Shown here one piece after another: positions 1 through 5,176 of a stretch of 5,176 bases of DNA (positions are counted from its first letter, which is position 1; each line of letters begins with the position of its first letter). The DNA lies in contig CANGSD010000122.1 in assembly GCA_947455875.1 (NCBI GenBank), positions 1 through 5,176 on the forward strand. Direction: 5' to 3'. Under the pieces are notes generated by a model. It was not told the DNA's origin and made no database searches. It was given only the letters and a program-made list of their open reading frames with translations. Position numbers and translations under genes: made by a program. This DNA is from Comamonadaceae bacterium (GTDB lineage: Bacteria > Pseudomonadota > Gammaproteobacteria > Burkholderiales > Burkholderiaceae).

Positions 1-78
1 AAGGCCAGCATCGCGCGCAACGAAGTCGACATTGAGGGCCTGCGCCGCGAACTCTCGCGCCTGACTGCGTCAAAATAA
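1..78 (+). CDS. C-terminal tail of an unidentified protein upstream of ntrB (partial)
   Basis: An open frame enters from the left edge and ends at a TAA stop at 76-78, giving 25 residues that end in RRELSRLTASK. The tail is charged and probably helical (alternating Arg/Glu/Leu). It stops 5 bases before the ntrB start in the same direction, so it is very likely in the same operon. In related betaproteobacteria a small DUF4124-type protein can sit between glnA and ntrB and can end in a similar Arg/Glu/Leu helix. That identity is a guess from memory and context, and too little sequence is visible to test it. The start and the rest of the gene lie outside the window. Confidence 0.55.
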   Translation, partial: KASIARNEVDIEGLRRELSRLTASK

Positions 79-80
79 GG
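77..80 (+). promoter_or_regulatory. Probable Shine-Dalgarno (AAGG) for ntrB, overlapping the upstream stop codon
   Basis: AAGG at 77-80 overlaps the TAA of the preceding gene and lies only 3 bases before the TTG at 84, which is closer than ideal. No ATG or GTG exists in this frame between the upstream in-frame stop at 33 and codon 84. The TTG is therefore the only plausible start that keeps the complete PAS N-terminus. The overlap suggests translation of ntrB is coupled to the upstream gene. Confidence 0.4.
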
Positions 81-83
81 CGC

Positions 84-1151
84 TTGAACTCGCCCTCACG
101 CACTTCCGCTTTCGCGTCCTTCGACCTGCTGGCCACTTTGGTGGCGGTGGTGTCCGTGCATGGCAAGGTGATCTTCGCCAATGCCGCCCTCGAAGGCGCC
201 TTGGGCACTTCGCGTCGCCACATCGAAGGCGGTTTCTTTCCCGACGCCTTCACCGATCCTCAGTTGCTCAAGGTGGCCCTGCAGGGCGCTCGCAGCAACG
301 ACTTCGCCGTGCTGCGTTATGACGCCGTCTTGGTGCGCGCGGGCAATGACCCCATGCCGGTGCATGTGGTGCTGGCCCAGACCGAGCGCGTGGGCGAAGT
401 CGTGATCGAGATGCTGCCCGTGGCGCAGGCGGCGCGCCAGGAGCGCGAGGAGCGCCTGCTGGATCAGGCCCAGGCGAACAAGGAGCTGATTCGCAACCTC
501 GCCCACGAGATCAAAAACCCCCTGGGCGGCATCCGCGGCGCGGCGCAATTGCTCGAGATGGAGATCGACGGTCGCGACCTGAAGGAATACACCCAGGTCA
601 TCATCCACGAGGCCGACCGCCTGCAGACCCTGGTCGATCGCCTGCTGGCGCCACACCGGCGTCCGCACGTGGTGGGCGATGTGAACATCCACGAGGTCTG
701 CGAGCGGGTGCGCTCCCTGATCCTGGCCGAGTTTCCCAAGGGCCTGCGGGTGGTGCGCGATTACGACACCTCGCTGCCCGAGTTCCGCGGCGACCGTGAA
801 CAACTGATACAGGCCGTCCTGAACATTGCCCACAACGCCTGCCAGGCCCTGGCCGAGCGCAGGGCCCAGGGCGACGCGCAGTTGGTCCTGAGCACGCGCA
901 TCGCACGCCAAGTCACTTTTGGTAAGCAACGCTATCGACTGGCACTGGAATTGCATGTCATCGACAACGGACCCGGCGTGCCCCCGGACCTGCAAGACCG
1001 CATCTTCTATCCCCTGGTATCAGGGCGTGAAGGCGGTTCGGGATTGGGGCTGACCCTGGCGCAGACGTTCATCCAGCAGCATCATGGGCTGATCGAATGC
1101 GACAGTGTCCCGGGACGGACGGATTTCAAGATCCTGGTTCCTTTGCCCTGA
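84..1151 (+). CDS. glnL: Nitrogen regulation sensor histidine kinase/phosphatase NtrB (NRII)
   Basis: A 355-residue protein, close to the roughly 350 of enterobacterial NtrB. In this family NtrB autophosphorylates on His and transfers phosphate to NtrC under nitrogen limitation; PII protein switches it to phosphatase when nitrogen is plentiful. Visible parts in order: an N-terminal PAS-like sensor domain (about 12-115, FDLLATLV...VIFANAALEGALG), with no membrane segment, so cytosolic; a coiled linker (115-135); the DHp H-box NLAHEIKNPLGGIRGAAQLL with phosphoacceptor His141; and the ATPase domain with N-box QAVLNIAHNACQAL (about 243-256), G1 box DNGPGV (294-299), F-box IFYPLVS and G2 box GSGLGL (318-323). 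All catalytic boxes are intact. The start is TTG, chosen because it alone preserves the PAS N-terminus. ntrC follows after 32 bases in the same operon. Codons around 900-960 are AT-richer than the rest, over a sigma-54-like motif. Also called ntrB. Confidence 0.95.
   Translation: MNSPSRTSAFASFDLLATLVAVVSVHGKVIFANAALEGALGTSRRHIEGGFFPDAFTDPQLLKVALQGARSNDFAVLRYDAVLVRAGNDPMPVHVVLAQTERVGEVVIEMLPVAQAARQEREERLLDQAQANKELIRNLAHEIKNPLGGIRGAAQLLEMEIDGRDLKEYTQVIIHEADRLQTLVDRLLAPHRRPHVVGDVNIHEVCERVRSLILAEFPKGLRVVRDYDTSLPEFRGDREQLIQAVLNIAHNACQALAERRAQGDAQLVLSTRIARQVTFGKQRYRLALELHVIDNGPGVPPDLQDRIFYPLVSGREGGSGLGLTLAQTFIQQHHGLIECDSVPGRTDFKILVPLP
940..955 (+). promoter_or_regulatory. Candidate sigma-54 (-24/-12) promoter inside ntrB, facing ntrC
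   Basis: The sequence reads TGGCAC at 940-945, five bases, then TTGCA at 951-955. The sigma-54 consensus is TGGCAC(G)-N4-TTGC(A/T), so all core positions match apart from the G just after TGGCAC. The GG and GC elements are exactly 10 bases apart, as this polymerase requires. The predicted start of transcription is near 966, giving a leader of about 218 bases to the ntrC ATG at 1184. The motif lies in the codons for Leu-Ala-Leu-Glu-Leu-His of NtrB, where GCA and TTG are used instead of the GC-richer synonyms favoured elsewhere. The 60 bases 901-960 are 50% GC, against about 77% in the preceding 60. I found no convincing NtrC enhancer site upstream, so function is inference. Confidence 0.4.
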
Positions 1152-1168
1152 AACGTGACACGCGACCC

Positions 1169-1172
1169 GAGG
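1169..1172 (+). promoter_or_regulatory. Shine-Dalgarno (GAGG) setting the ntrC start
   Basis: GAGG lies 11 bases before the ATG at 1184. The same frame is open back to an ATG at 1097 inside ntrB, but those 29 extra residues do not resemble a receiver domain. The protein from 1184 ([11 protein letters not shown]) begins exactly as NtrC-type receivers do, so 1184 is chosen. Confidence 0.55.
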
Positions 1173-1183
1173 TAGCAGCACCC

Positions 1184-2707
1184 ATGAAGCCGATCTGGAT
1201 CGTTGACGATGACCAATCCATCCGCTTCGTGCTGGAAAAGGCGCTGCTGCGGGAGGACATGCCTACGCGCAGCTTCACCAATCCGCGCGAGGTGCTGCAA
1301 GCCCTCGAGTCCGGGGGCGAAGACGAGGGCCCGCAGATCCTGGTCAGCGACATCCGCATGCCCGGTGGCACCGGCTTGGATCTTCTCAGTCAGGTCAAGG
1401 CGCGGCATCCGGGTCTGCCGGTGATCATCATGACCGCCTTCTCCGATCTGGACAGCGCCGTTTCGGCCTTCCAGGGCGGCGCCTTCGAATACCTGCCCAA
1501 GCCCTTTGATCTGCCCAAGGCGATCGAGTTGATCCGCCGCGCCGTGCAGGAAAGCCAGCGCGAGGAAGTGGCCGAGGAGCGCATGATCGCCAGCCCCGAG
1601 ATGCTGGGGCAGGCACCGGCCATGCAGGACGTGTTCCGCGCCATCGGCCGCCTCTCGCAAAGCAATGTCACCGTGTTGATCACGGGCGAGTCCGGCTCAG
1701 GCAAGGAACTCGTGGCGCGCGCGCTTCACAAGCACTCACCGCGCGCCAATGGGCCCTTCGTGGCGATCAACACCGCCGCCATCCCCAAGGACCTGCTCGA
1801 GTCCGAGTTGTTCGGCCATGAGCGCGGCGCCTTCACCGGCGCGCAGACCGCGCGTCGCGGTCGCTTCGAGCAGGCCGAGGGCGGCACGCTGTTCCTCGAC
1901 GAAATCGGCGACATGCCTTTCGATCTGCAGACGCGCTTGCTGCGCGTGCTGTCGGATGGTCATTTCTATCGTGTCGGTGGGCACAGCGCGGTCAAAGCCA
2001 ATGTGCGCGTGATCGCCGCTACCCACCAGGACCTGGAGCAGCGGGTGAAAGATGGCGTCTTCCGCGAAGACCTCTTTCACCGCCTGAACGTGATTCGTCT
2101 GCGCCTGCCCGCGCTGCGCGAGCGCCGCGAAGACGTATCCACGCTCGCGCGTCACTTCTTGCAGCAGTCGGCGCAGCAACTGGGCGTCGAGCCCAAACGC
2201 ATTTCAGATGCAGCGCTGGCCCGCCTGTCGGTGTTCGCCTTCCCGGGCAATGTGCGCCAGTTGGAAAACATCTGTCATTGGCTCACGGTCATGGCCCCCG
2301 CGCAATTGATCGAGCCCAAGGACCTGCCGCCCGAGGTGCTGGCGGCACCGGCATTGCCGGACGCCGCGCCTGTTGTCGTGCCGGATTCTTCGGGTGTCGC
2401 CACGGCGGCCCCCGCCGCCGTGAACGGGGCGGCCCTGTCCGTGCCCGTCGGGGCGGCCTGGGTGCCTGCCCAGGGCGTAGGCCCTGGAGATGGCGCCGGC
2501 TGGGAGGGCGCGCTCCAGGCTGAGGCGCAGGCCCTGCTGGCCAGCGGCCGCACCGACGTCTGGGAGGAACTGGTGCGCCGTTTCGAGTCGCGCCTGATCC
2601 TCACCGCCCTGGGCACCACACGGGGGCGTCGCATCGAGGCCGCCCAGAAACTGGGCATCGGACGCAACACCATCACCCGCAAGATCCAGGAACTGGGCCT
2701 GGAATAA
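1184..2707 (+). CDS. glnG: Nitrogen regulation response regulator NtrC (NRI), sigma-54 activator
   Basis: A 507-residue enhancer-binding protein; when phosphorylated by NtrB it oligomerises and uses ATP to open sigma-54 RNA polymerase complexes at nitrogen genes such as glnA. Receiver domain (1-120): acidic pocket Asp9/Asp10, phosphoacceptor Asp56, Thr84 and Lys106. AAA+ domain (about 138-380): Walker A GESGSGKE with Lys174, the sigma-54 contact loop GAFTGA (215-220), Walker B GTLFLDE (234-240), the arginine-finger region [10 protein letters not shown] (293-302) and sensor [10 protein letters not shown] (355-362). The C-terminal Fis-type helix-turn-helix (about 482-506) ends in [14 protein letters not shown], as in NtrC proteins. 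It is longer than the 469-residue E. coli protein because of an Ala/Pro/Gly/Val-rich linker at about 386-443. Likely co-transcribed with ntrB; a possible sigma-54 promoter inside ntrB could add NtrC-only transcripts. Also called ntrC. Confidence 0.96.
   Translation: MKPIWIVDDDQSIRFVLEKALLREDMPTRSFTNPREVLQALESGGEDEGPQILVSDIRMPGGTGLDLLSQVKARHPGLPVIIMTAFSDLDSAVSAFQGGAFEYLPKPFDLPKAIELIRRAVQESQREEVAEERMIASPEMLGQAPAMQDVFRAIGRLSQSNVTVLITGESGSGKELVARALHKHSPRANGPFVAINTAAIPKDLLESELFGHERGAFTGAQTARRGRFEQAEGGTLFLDEIGDMPFDLQTRLLRVLSDGHFYRVGGHSAVKANVRVIAATHQDLEQRVKDGVFREDLFHRLNVIRLRLPALRERREDVSTLARHFLQQSAQQLGVEPKRISDAALARLSVFAFPGNVRQLENICHWLTVMAPAQLIEPKDLPPEVLAAPALPDAAPVVVPDSSGVATAAPAAVNGAALSVPVGAAWVPAQGVGPGDGAGWEGALQAEAQALLASGRTDVWEELVRRFESRLILTALGTTRGRRIEAAQKLGIGRNTITRKIQELGLE
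2401..2422. repeat. Perfect 8-bp inverted repeat in the ntrC linker region
   Basis: CACGGCGG at 2401-2408 and CCGCCGTG at 2415-2422 are perfect reverse complements around a 6-base C-rich loop. They could form an all-strong hairpin in the mRNA over the codons of the low-complexity Ala/Pro linker. GC-rich repetitive codons make such pairings likely by chance, so no function is claimed. Confidence 0.45.
2470..2487. repeat. Perfect 7-bp inverted repeat with 4-base loop in the ntrC linker region
   Basis: CCAGGGC at 2470-2476 and GCCCTGG at 2481-2487 pair perfectly around the loop GTAG. This is the second compact hairpin in the same linker, about 50 bases after the first. Two copies of GGGGCGGCC (2426-2434 and 2450-2458) lie between them, encoding the loosely repeated Gly-Ala-Ala peptides. 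Confidence 0.45.
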
Positions 2708-2719
2708 GCCCCGAGGGGC
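2708..2719. terminator. Short GC hairpin between convergent ntrC and xth, possible weak terminator
   Basis: GCCCC-GA-GGGGC directly follows the ntrC stop and occupies most of the 19-base gap to the xth stop. Read on the minus strand, the stem is followed by TTATTCC, a poor T-tract. On the plus strand there is no T-run. The stem is only 4 to 5 bp, so it may act weakly on transcripts leaving xth, or not at all. Nothing else in the gap looks like a terminator. Confidence 0.3.
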
Positions 2720-2726
2720 GTGATGG

Positions 2727-3506
2727 TCAGAGATCGACGGTGACCGGCGCGTGGTCGCTCGGTTGCTTCCACTTGCGCGGCGTGCGGTCGACCGCGCAGG
2801 CGGTGACGGCGGGGCGCAGGGATTGGCTCACCAGAACATGGTCGATGCGCAGCCCGCGGTTTTTCTGGAAACCGAGCATGCGGTAGTCCCACCAGCTGAA
2901 GGTTTTCTCGGGATGGTCGAACAGGCGAAAGCCATCGACCAGACCCAGGGCCAGCAGCGCCTGAAAGTGCGCGCGTTCTTCCTGGGTGTGGTGGATGGTG
3001 CCGGCTAGGCCCACGGGGTCGTAGGAATCGCGGTCTTCGGGGGCGATATTGAAGTCACGGAGCAGGGCCAGGTTGGGGAGATATTGCAGTTCGCGGGTCA
3101 CATAGGCCTGCAGGCCCTGCAGCCACTGCATCTTGTAGGCAAATTTTTCGCTGCCCGGTTCCTGTCCATTGACGAAGTAGCCGTTGATCACGCGCAGCGC
3201 GCCGTGCTGGGGGTGGTCGACTGTCGCCGCGATCACGCGCGATTGTTCGTCCTCAAAGCCCTCGATATTGCGCACCACCTCGCGCAAGGGCGTGCGGCTG
3301 ATGATGGCCACGCCGTTGTACGTCTTCTGACCGAACACCGCGCAATGCGGATAGCCGGCCTCGGCCAGCGCCGGCAGCGGAAACTTGTCGTCGGTGAGTT
3401 TGAGCTCCTGCAAGCACAAGACGTCGACCGGATGGGCCGCCAGCCAATCGAGCACATGCGGCAGGCGGGCGGTGAGGGAGTTGACGTTCCAGGTAGTGAG
3501 CTTCAC
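2727..3506 (-). CDS. xth: Exodeoxyribonuclease III (AP endonuclease, ExoIII/Xth family)
   Basis: A 259-residue Mg-dependent exonuclease/endonuclease/phosphatase fold enzyme (E. coli 268). The family cleaves DNA at abasic sites and removes 3' blocking groups and nucleotides in base excision repair. Family residues in order: TTWNVNS with Asn7, LCLQELK with metal ligand Glu34, NGYFVNG with Tyr110, RDFN with Asp151 and Asn153, SWWDYR (204-209), NRGLRIDH with Asp222, and SDHAPV with Asp251 and His252. The start is GTG at 3506, which begins KLTTWN like its relatives and has GAGG 4 bases upstream; an ATG at 3548 in frame would add 14 unrelated residues overlapping the neighbour. Oddity: the position before Asp151 is Arg (codon CGT, 3057-3059), where the family almost always has Gly (GDFN/GDMN). 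All other catalytic residues are present. Last gene of the thyA-folA operon. Confidence 0.94.
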   Translation of the reverse strand: MKLTTWNVNSLTARLPHVLDWLAAHPVDVLCLQELKLTDDKFPLPALAEAGYPHCAVFGQKTYNGVAIISRTPLREVVRNIEGFEDEQSRVIAATVDHPQHGALRVINGYFVNGQEPGSEKFAYKMQWLQGLQAYVTRELQYLPNLALLRDFNIAPEDRDSYDPVGLAGTIHHTQEERAHFQALLALGLVDGFRLFDHPEKTFSWWDYRMLGFQKNRGLRIDHVLVSQSLRPAVTACAVDRTPRKWKQPSDHAPVTVDL

Positions 3507-3510
3507 GGCG

Positions 3511-3514
3511 CCTC
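3511..3514 (-). promoter_or_regulatory. Shine-Dalgarno (GAGG) for the GTG start of xth
   Basis: On the minus strand GAGG lies 4 bases before the GTG at 3506 and just after the stop codon of the DUF4337-like gene (3517-3519). It supports the GTG over the upstream in-frame ATG at 3548. Confidence 0.5.
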
Positions 3515-3516
3515 GG

Positions 3517-4110
3517 CTAGATATGCATGGCCGCCAGCACGCCCACACCCACGCCGATGGCGCCGGCGCCGAACATCGCCCATTCCAGCTGTTTCTTGCG
3601 TGTGAGCAGGGCGATGGCGGCTAGGGCGATGGAGACCTGGAGCACGGTGGTGGCCTGGGCCCAGCGATGGTGCTGATGCAGCTGTTCGTCGCTCTTGCGA
3701 TCCCATTCCTTGGCCTTGGCTTCGATCTTTTCGGCGTCGGCCTTGATCTCGTTCTTTTCTTTCTCGTAGCGGTCGATCTTGGCCTGATAGGCCTCACGGC
3801 GATCGGCCGGTGCCAGATCGCGCGAGATCTCGGCCAGCGACTGCTTGGTGCTCTTGGCCTGGAAGTAATTCCACTGGTTGGACGCCTCGGTCTTGCTGAT
3901 CGCGGCGTTGTTCTTGAACAGGCTGGCGTTGGCCTGCGTGGCCCCGCCCATGTACGAGAACAGTGCGCCCACCGTGGCGATCACCGCGGTGAATAGCGCG
4001 ATCTGGTTGGTCATCTTCGCATCGCCGCTGTCATGGCCACCGCCGTGGTGGGTGGCGTGTTCCAGTTCGTGGTCGTGCGGGCCGTGCACGTGAAAGCCGC
4101 TTCCTGACAT
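3517..4110 (-). CDS. DUF4337-like membrane protein with His-rich N-terminus, function unknown
   Basis: A 197-residue protein. Residues 1-30 are polar and contain eight His (HVHGPHDHELEHATHHGGGH), a possible metal-binding tail. Probable membrane helices are at about 34-53, 153-169 and 177-195. Between the first and second lies a soluble stretch with SNQWNYFQAKSTKQ (77-90), typical of DUF4337 proteins as I recall them, and a strongly charged helical region rich in Glu, Lys and Asp (about 100-145) that may form a coiled coil. There is no signal peptide in the usual sense, because the His tail precedes the first helix. The ATG at 4110 has a good AGGAG 5 bases upstream. It sits 17 bases after folA and 10 before xth, so it is co-transcribed with nucleotide and repair genes, but no function can be assigned. 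The DUF4337 assignment is from pattern memory. Confidence 0.82.
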   Translation of the reverse strand: MSGSGFHVHGPHDHELEHATHHGGGHDSGDAKMTNQIALFTAVIATVGALFSYMGGATQANASLFKNNAAISKTEASNQWNYFQAKSTKQSLAEISRDLAPADRREAYQAKIDRYEKEKNEIKADAEKIEAKAKEWDRKSDEQLHQHHRWAQATTVLQVSIALAAIALLTRKKQLEWAMFGAGAIGVGVGVLAAMHI

Positions 4111-4115
4111 GGGGT

Positions 4116-4120
4116 CTCCT
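4116..4120 (-). promoter_or_regulatory. Strong Shine-Dalgarno (AGGAG) for the DUF4337-like gene
   Basis: AGGAG on the minus strand, 5 bases before the ATG at 4110, is the best ribosome binding site in the window. It lies entirely within the 17-base gap after the folA stop. It fixes the start upstream of the His-rich segment rather than at the internal Met33. Confidence 0.6.
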
Positions 4121-4127
4121 CGTTTTT

Positions 4128-4613
4128 TCAGGCGGGGTGGTAGGTGACGAAGGCGTAACGCAAGCCGCTGTCGTCTGAGTGGTCTTCTCGCTTCGCTGCG
4201 ATCCAGCCGGGCCCCAGTGGCGGGGCATAGGCATCGCCCGCATAGTCGCGGTCGATCTCGGTGACTTCAATCATCTGCGCCAGCGGCAGGGCCTGCGCGT
4301 AAATGTCAGCGCCGCCGATCACCCAGGCTGTCGGTGCGTCGGTGCACAGCGCCAGGGCCTGCGCCAGAGACAGCGCGCGCTCGGCGCCAGCGCCTTGCCA
4401 GTCAGCCTGGCGCGTCACCACGATGTTGCGCCGCCCCGGCAAGGGCCGAAAGCGAGGCGGCAAAGAGTCCCAGGTCTTGCGGCCCATGATCACCGGGCAG
4501 CCCTGCGTGAGGGACTTGAAATGCGCCAGATCGGCCGGCAGGTGCCAGGGCAGGGTGCCGCCCGCGCCGATCACGCCGTTGCGCGCGCGTGCGTAGATCA
4601 GCCCGAGCTTCAC
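4128..4613 (-). CDS. folA: Dihydrofolate reductase
   Basis: A 161-residue enzyme (E. coli 159) that reduces dihydrofolate to tetrahydrofolate with NADPH, restoring the cofactor consumed by the neighbouring thymidylate synthase. Seen in order: LIYARARNGVIGAGGTLPWHLPADL, with the flexible M20-type loop (16-23), Trp23 and catalytic Asp28; Phe32; VIMGRKTWDSL (41-51); LPGRRNIVVT with Arg61, which should bind the folate glutamate; VIGGADIY with the Gly100-Gly101 cofactor contact; and IEVTEID with Thr118. All core residues are intact. His31 stands where E. coli has Trp30. The start is GTG at 4613, 4 bases after the thyA stop. The ribosome site is weak: GAGG overlaps the thyA stop only 2 bases away, and GGCGG is 9 bases away. 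Coupling to thyA translation is therefore likely. Target of trimethoprim-type antifolates in this family. Confidence 0.95.
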   Translation of the reverse strand: MKLGLIYARARNGVIGAGGTLPWHLPADLAHFKSLTQGCPVIMGRKTWDSLPPRFRPLPGRRNIVVTRQADWQGAGAERALSLAQALALCTDAPTAWVIGGADIYAQALPLAQMIEVTEIDRDYAGDAYAPPLGPGWIAAKREDHSDDSGLRYAFVTYHPA

Positions 4614-4617
4614 GGCC

Positions 4618-5176
4618 TCAAACCGCCACGGGCGCCTTGATGGCGCCGTGACACTGGTAGTCCAGAACTTCGAAATCCTCGTATTCGTAGTCGAAGATTG
4701 AATCGGGCTTGCGCTGGATGTTCAACACCGGATAGGGGTGGGGCGTGCGAGACAGCTGCAGTTCCACCTGCTCGTGGTGGTTGCTGTAGATGTGGCAATC
4801 ACCGCCGGTCCAGACGAAGTCGCCTACGCCCAGGCCGCATTGCTGCGCCATCATGTGTGTGAGCAGCGCGTAGCTGGCGATGTTGAACGGCACACCCAGA
4901 AAGATGTCGGCGCTGCGCTGATAGAGCTGGCACGACAGCTTGGCCGGCTCGCCGGCCACCTGCGACGGCGCCACGTAAAACTGGAAAAAGGCGTGGCAGG
5001 GGGCCAGGGCCATCTTCGGGATGTCGGCCACGTTCCAGGCGCTGACGATGATGCGTCGCGAATCCGGATTCGTCTTGAGGGTCTTGACCACCTCGGCGAT
5101 CTGGTCGATGTGCCCGCCATCGGGCGTGGGCCAGCTTCGCCATTGCACGCCGTAGACCGGGCCCAGGTCGCCGTCT
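4618..5176 (-). CDS. thyA: Thymidylate synthase ThyA (partial, N-terminus outside window)
   Basis: The frame runs off the right edge, leaving the last 185 residues and the TGA stop. By alignment with E. coli ThyA about 86 N-terminal residues are missing, for a full length near 271. The enzyme methylates dUMP to dTMP with methylene-tetrahydrofolate, producing dihydrofolate. In fragment numbering: DLGPVYG at the edge; [10 protein letters not shown] with Arg40-Arg41 (E. coli 126-127, dUMP phosphate); [13 protein letters not shown] with catalytic Cys60 (E. coli 146); QRSAD with Asp90 (169); [12 protein letters not shown] with Asn98 (177); and [10 protein letters not shown] with His128 and Tyr130 (207, 209). 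It ends in IKAPVAV, the usual C-terminus. A short insert of about 7 residues relative to E. coli (around 69-79) lies after FQFYVA. The GTG at 5148 is an internal codon, not the start. First visible gene of the operon; its promoter is outside the window. Confidence 0.96.
   Translation of the reverse strand, partial: DGDLGPVYGVQWRSWPTPDGGHIDQIAEVVKTLKTNPDSRRIIVSAWNVADIPKMALAPCHAFFQFYVAPSQVAGEPAKLSCQLYQRSADIFLGVPFNIASYALLTHMMAQQCGLGVGDFVWTGGDCHIYSNHHEQVELQLSRTPHPYPVLNIQRKPDSIFDYEYEDFEVLDYQCHGAIKAPVAV

Noticed and set aside
741..772. GGTG...CACC palindrome in ntrB as an NtrC enhancer site
   Set aside because: The half-sites are in the opposite orientation to the NtrC consensus (GCACC...GGTGC), and the match is too short to be meaningful.
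908..922. CCAA-N7-TTGG just upstream of the sigma-54-like motif as an activator site
   Set aside because: Only 4-bp arms, not matching the NtrC consensus, and closer to the -24 element than enhancer sites usually are.
96..995. A 299-codon open frame on the minus strand, antisense to ntrB
   Set aside because: It lies wholly opposite an intact NtrB with all kinase motifs. Long antisense frames are expected in GC-rich coding DNA, and its translation shows no recognisable domain.
1097..1183. Longer NtrC starting at the ATG at 1097 inside ntrB
   Set aside because: The extra 29 residues do not fit any receiver domain, and the ATG at 1184 has GAGG and the expected N-terminus.
1362..1380. Second TGGCAC followed by TTGG in ntrC as another sigma-54 promoter
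   Set aside because: The spacer is one base short and the -12 GC is missing.
2275..2892. A 205-codon minus-strand frame across the ntrC 3' end and the xth 3' end
   Set aside because: It overlaps both real genes. Its Ser/Pro/Ala/Arg-rich composition is what the GC-rich linker gives in a shadow frame.
3084..3605. A 173-codon plus-strand frame opposite xth and the end of the DUF4337-like gene
   Set aside because: It is the complement of well-supported genes, has no family motif, and has no ribosome site that I can see.
5146..5148. GTG at 5148 as the thyA start codon
   Set aside because: The conserved DLGPVYG just upstream is in frame and belongs to ThyA, so the gene continues beyond the window.

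Overview
The window is a high-GC (about 64% by eye), densely packed chromosomal segment from a proteobacterium, most likely a betaproteobacterium of the order Burkholderiales. That placement rests on protein style (NtrB/NtrC, a DUF4337-type protein, thyA-folA linkage) and gene order, not on any marker gene. I see no mobile element, rRNA, tRNA or CRISPR array. All six genes are ordinary length or cut only by the window edges, and no non-coding gap exceeds about 35 bases.

Left half, plus strand (1-2707): the tail of an unidentified gene (1-78) is followed after 5 bases by glnL/ntrB (TTG start at 84) and then by glnG/ntrC (ATG at 1184). Together these encode the NtrB/NtrC nitrogen two-component system: NtrB is the cytosolic PAS-histidine kinase, and NtrC is the response regulator and AAA+ activator of sigma-54 RNA polymerase. 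The tight spacing indicates one operon. Inside the 3' part of ntrB, about 230 bases before ntrC, lies a close match to a sigma-54 -24/-12 promoter (TGGCAC-N5-TTGCA). It sits in a locally AT-richer patch and is the most interesting unexplained signal in the window.

Right half, minus strand (5176 down to 2727): thyA (5' end outside the window), folA, a DUF4337-like membrane protein with a His-rich N-terminus, and xth (exonuclease III). They are spaced by 4, 17 and 10 bases, so they look like one operon read towards ntrC. ThyA makes dTMP and oxidises methylene-tetrahydrofolate to dihydrofolate. FolA recycles the dihydrofolate. Xth repairs abasic sites, including those left when uracil is removed from DNA after dTMP shortage. 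The membrane protein in the middle is of unknown function. Xth carries an unusual Gly-to-Arg change next to a catalytic Asp in its GD(F/M)N motif.

The two operons converge with only 19 bases between stop codons. That gap contains a short GC-rich hairpin which may act as a weak terminator.
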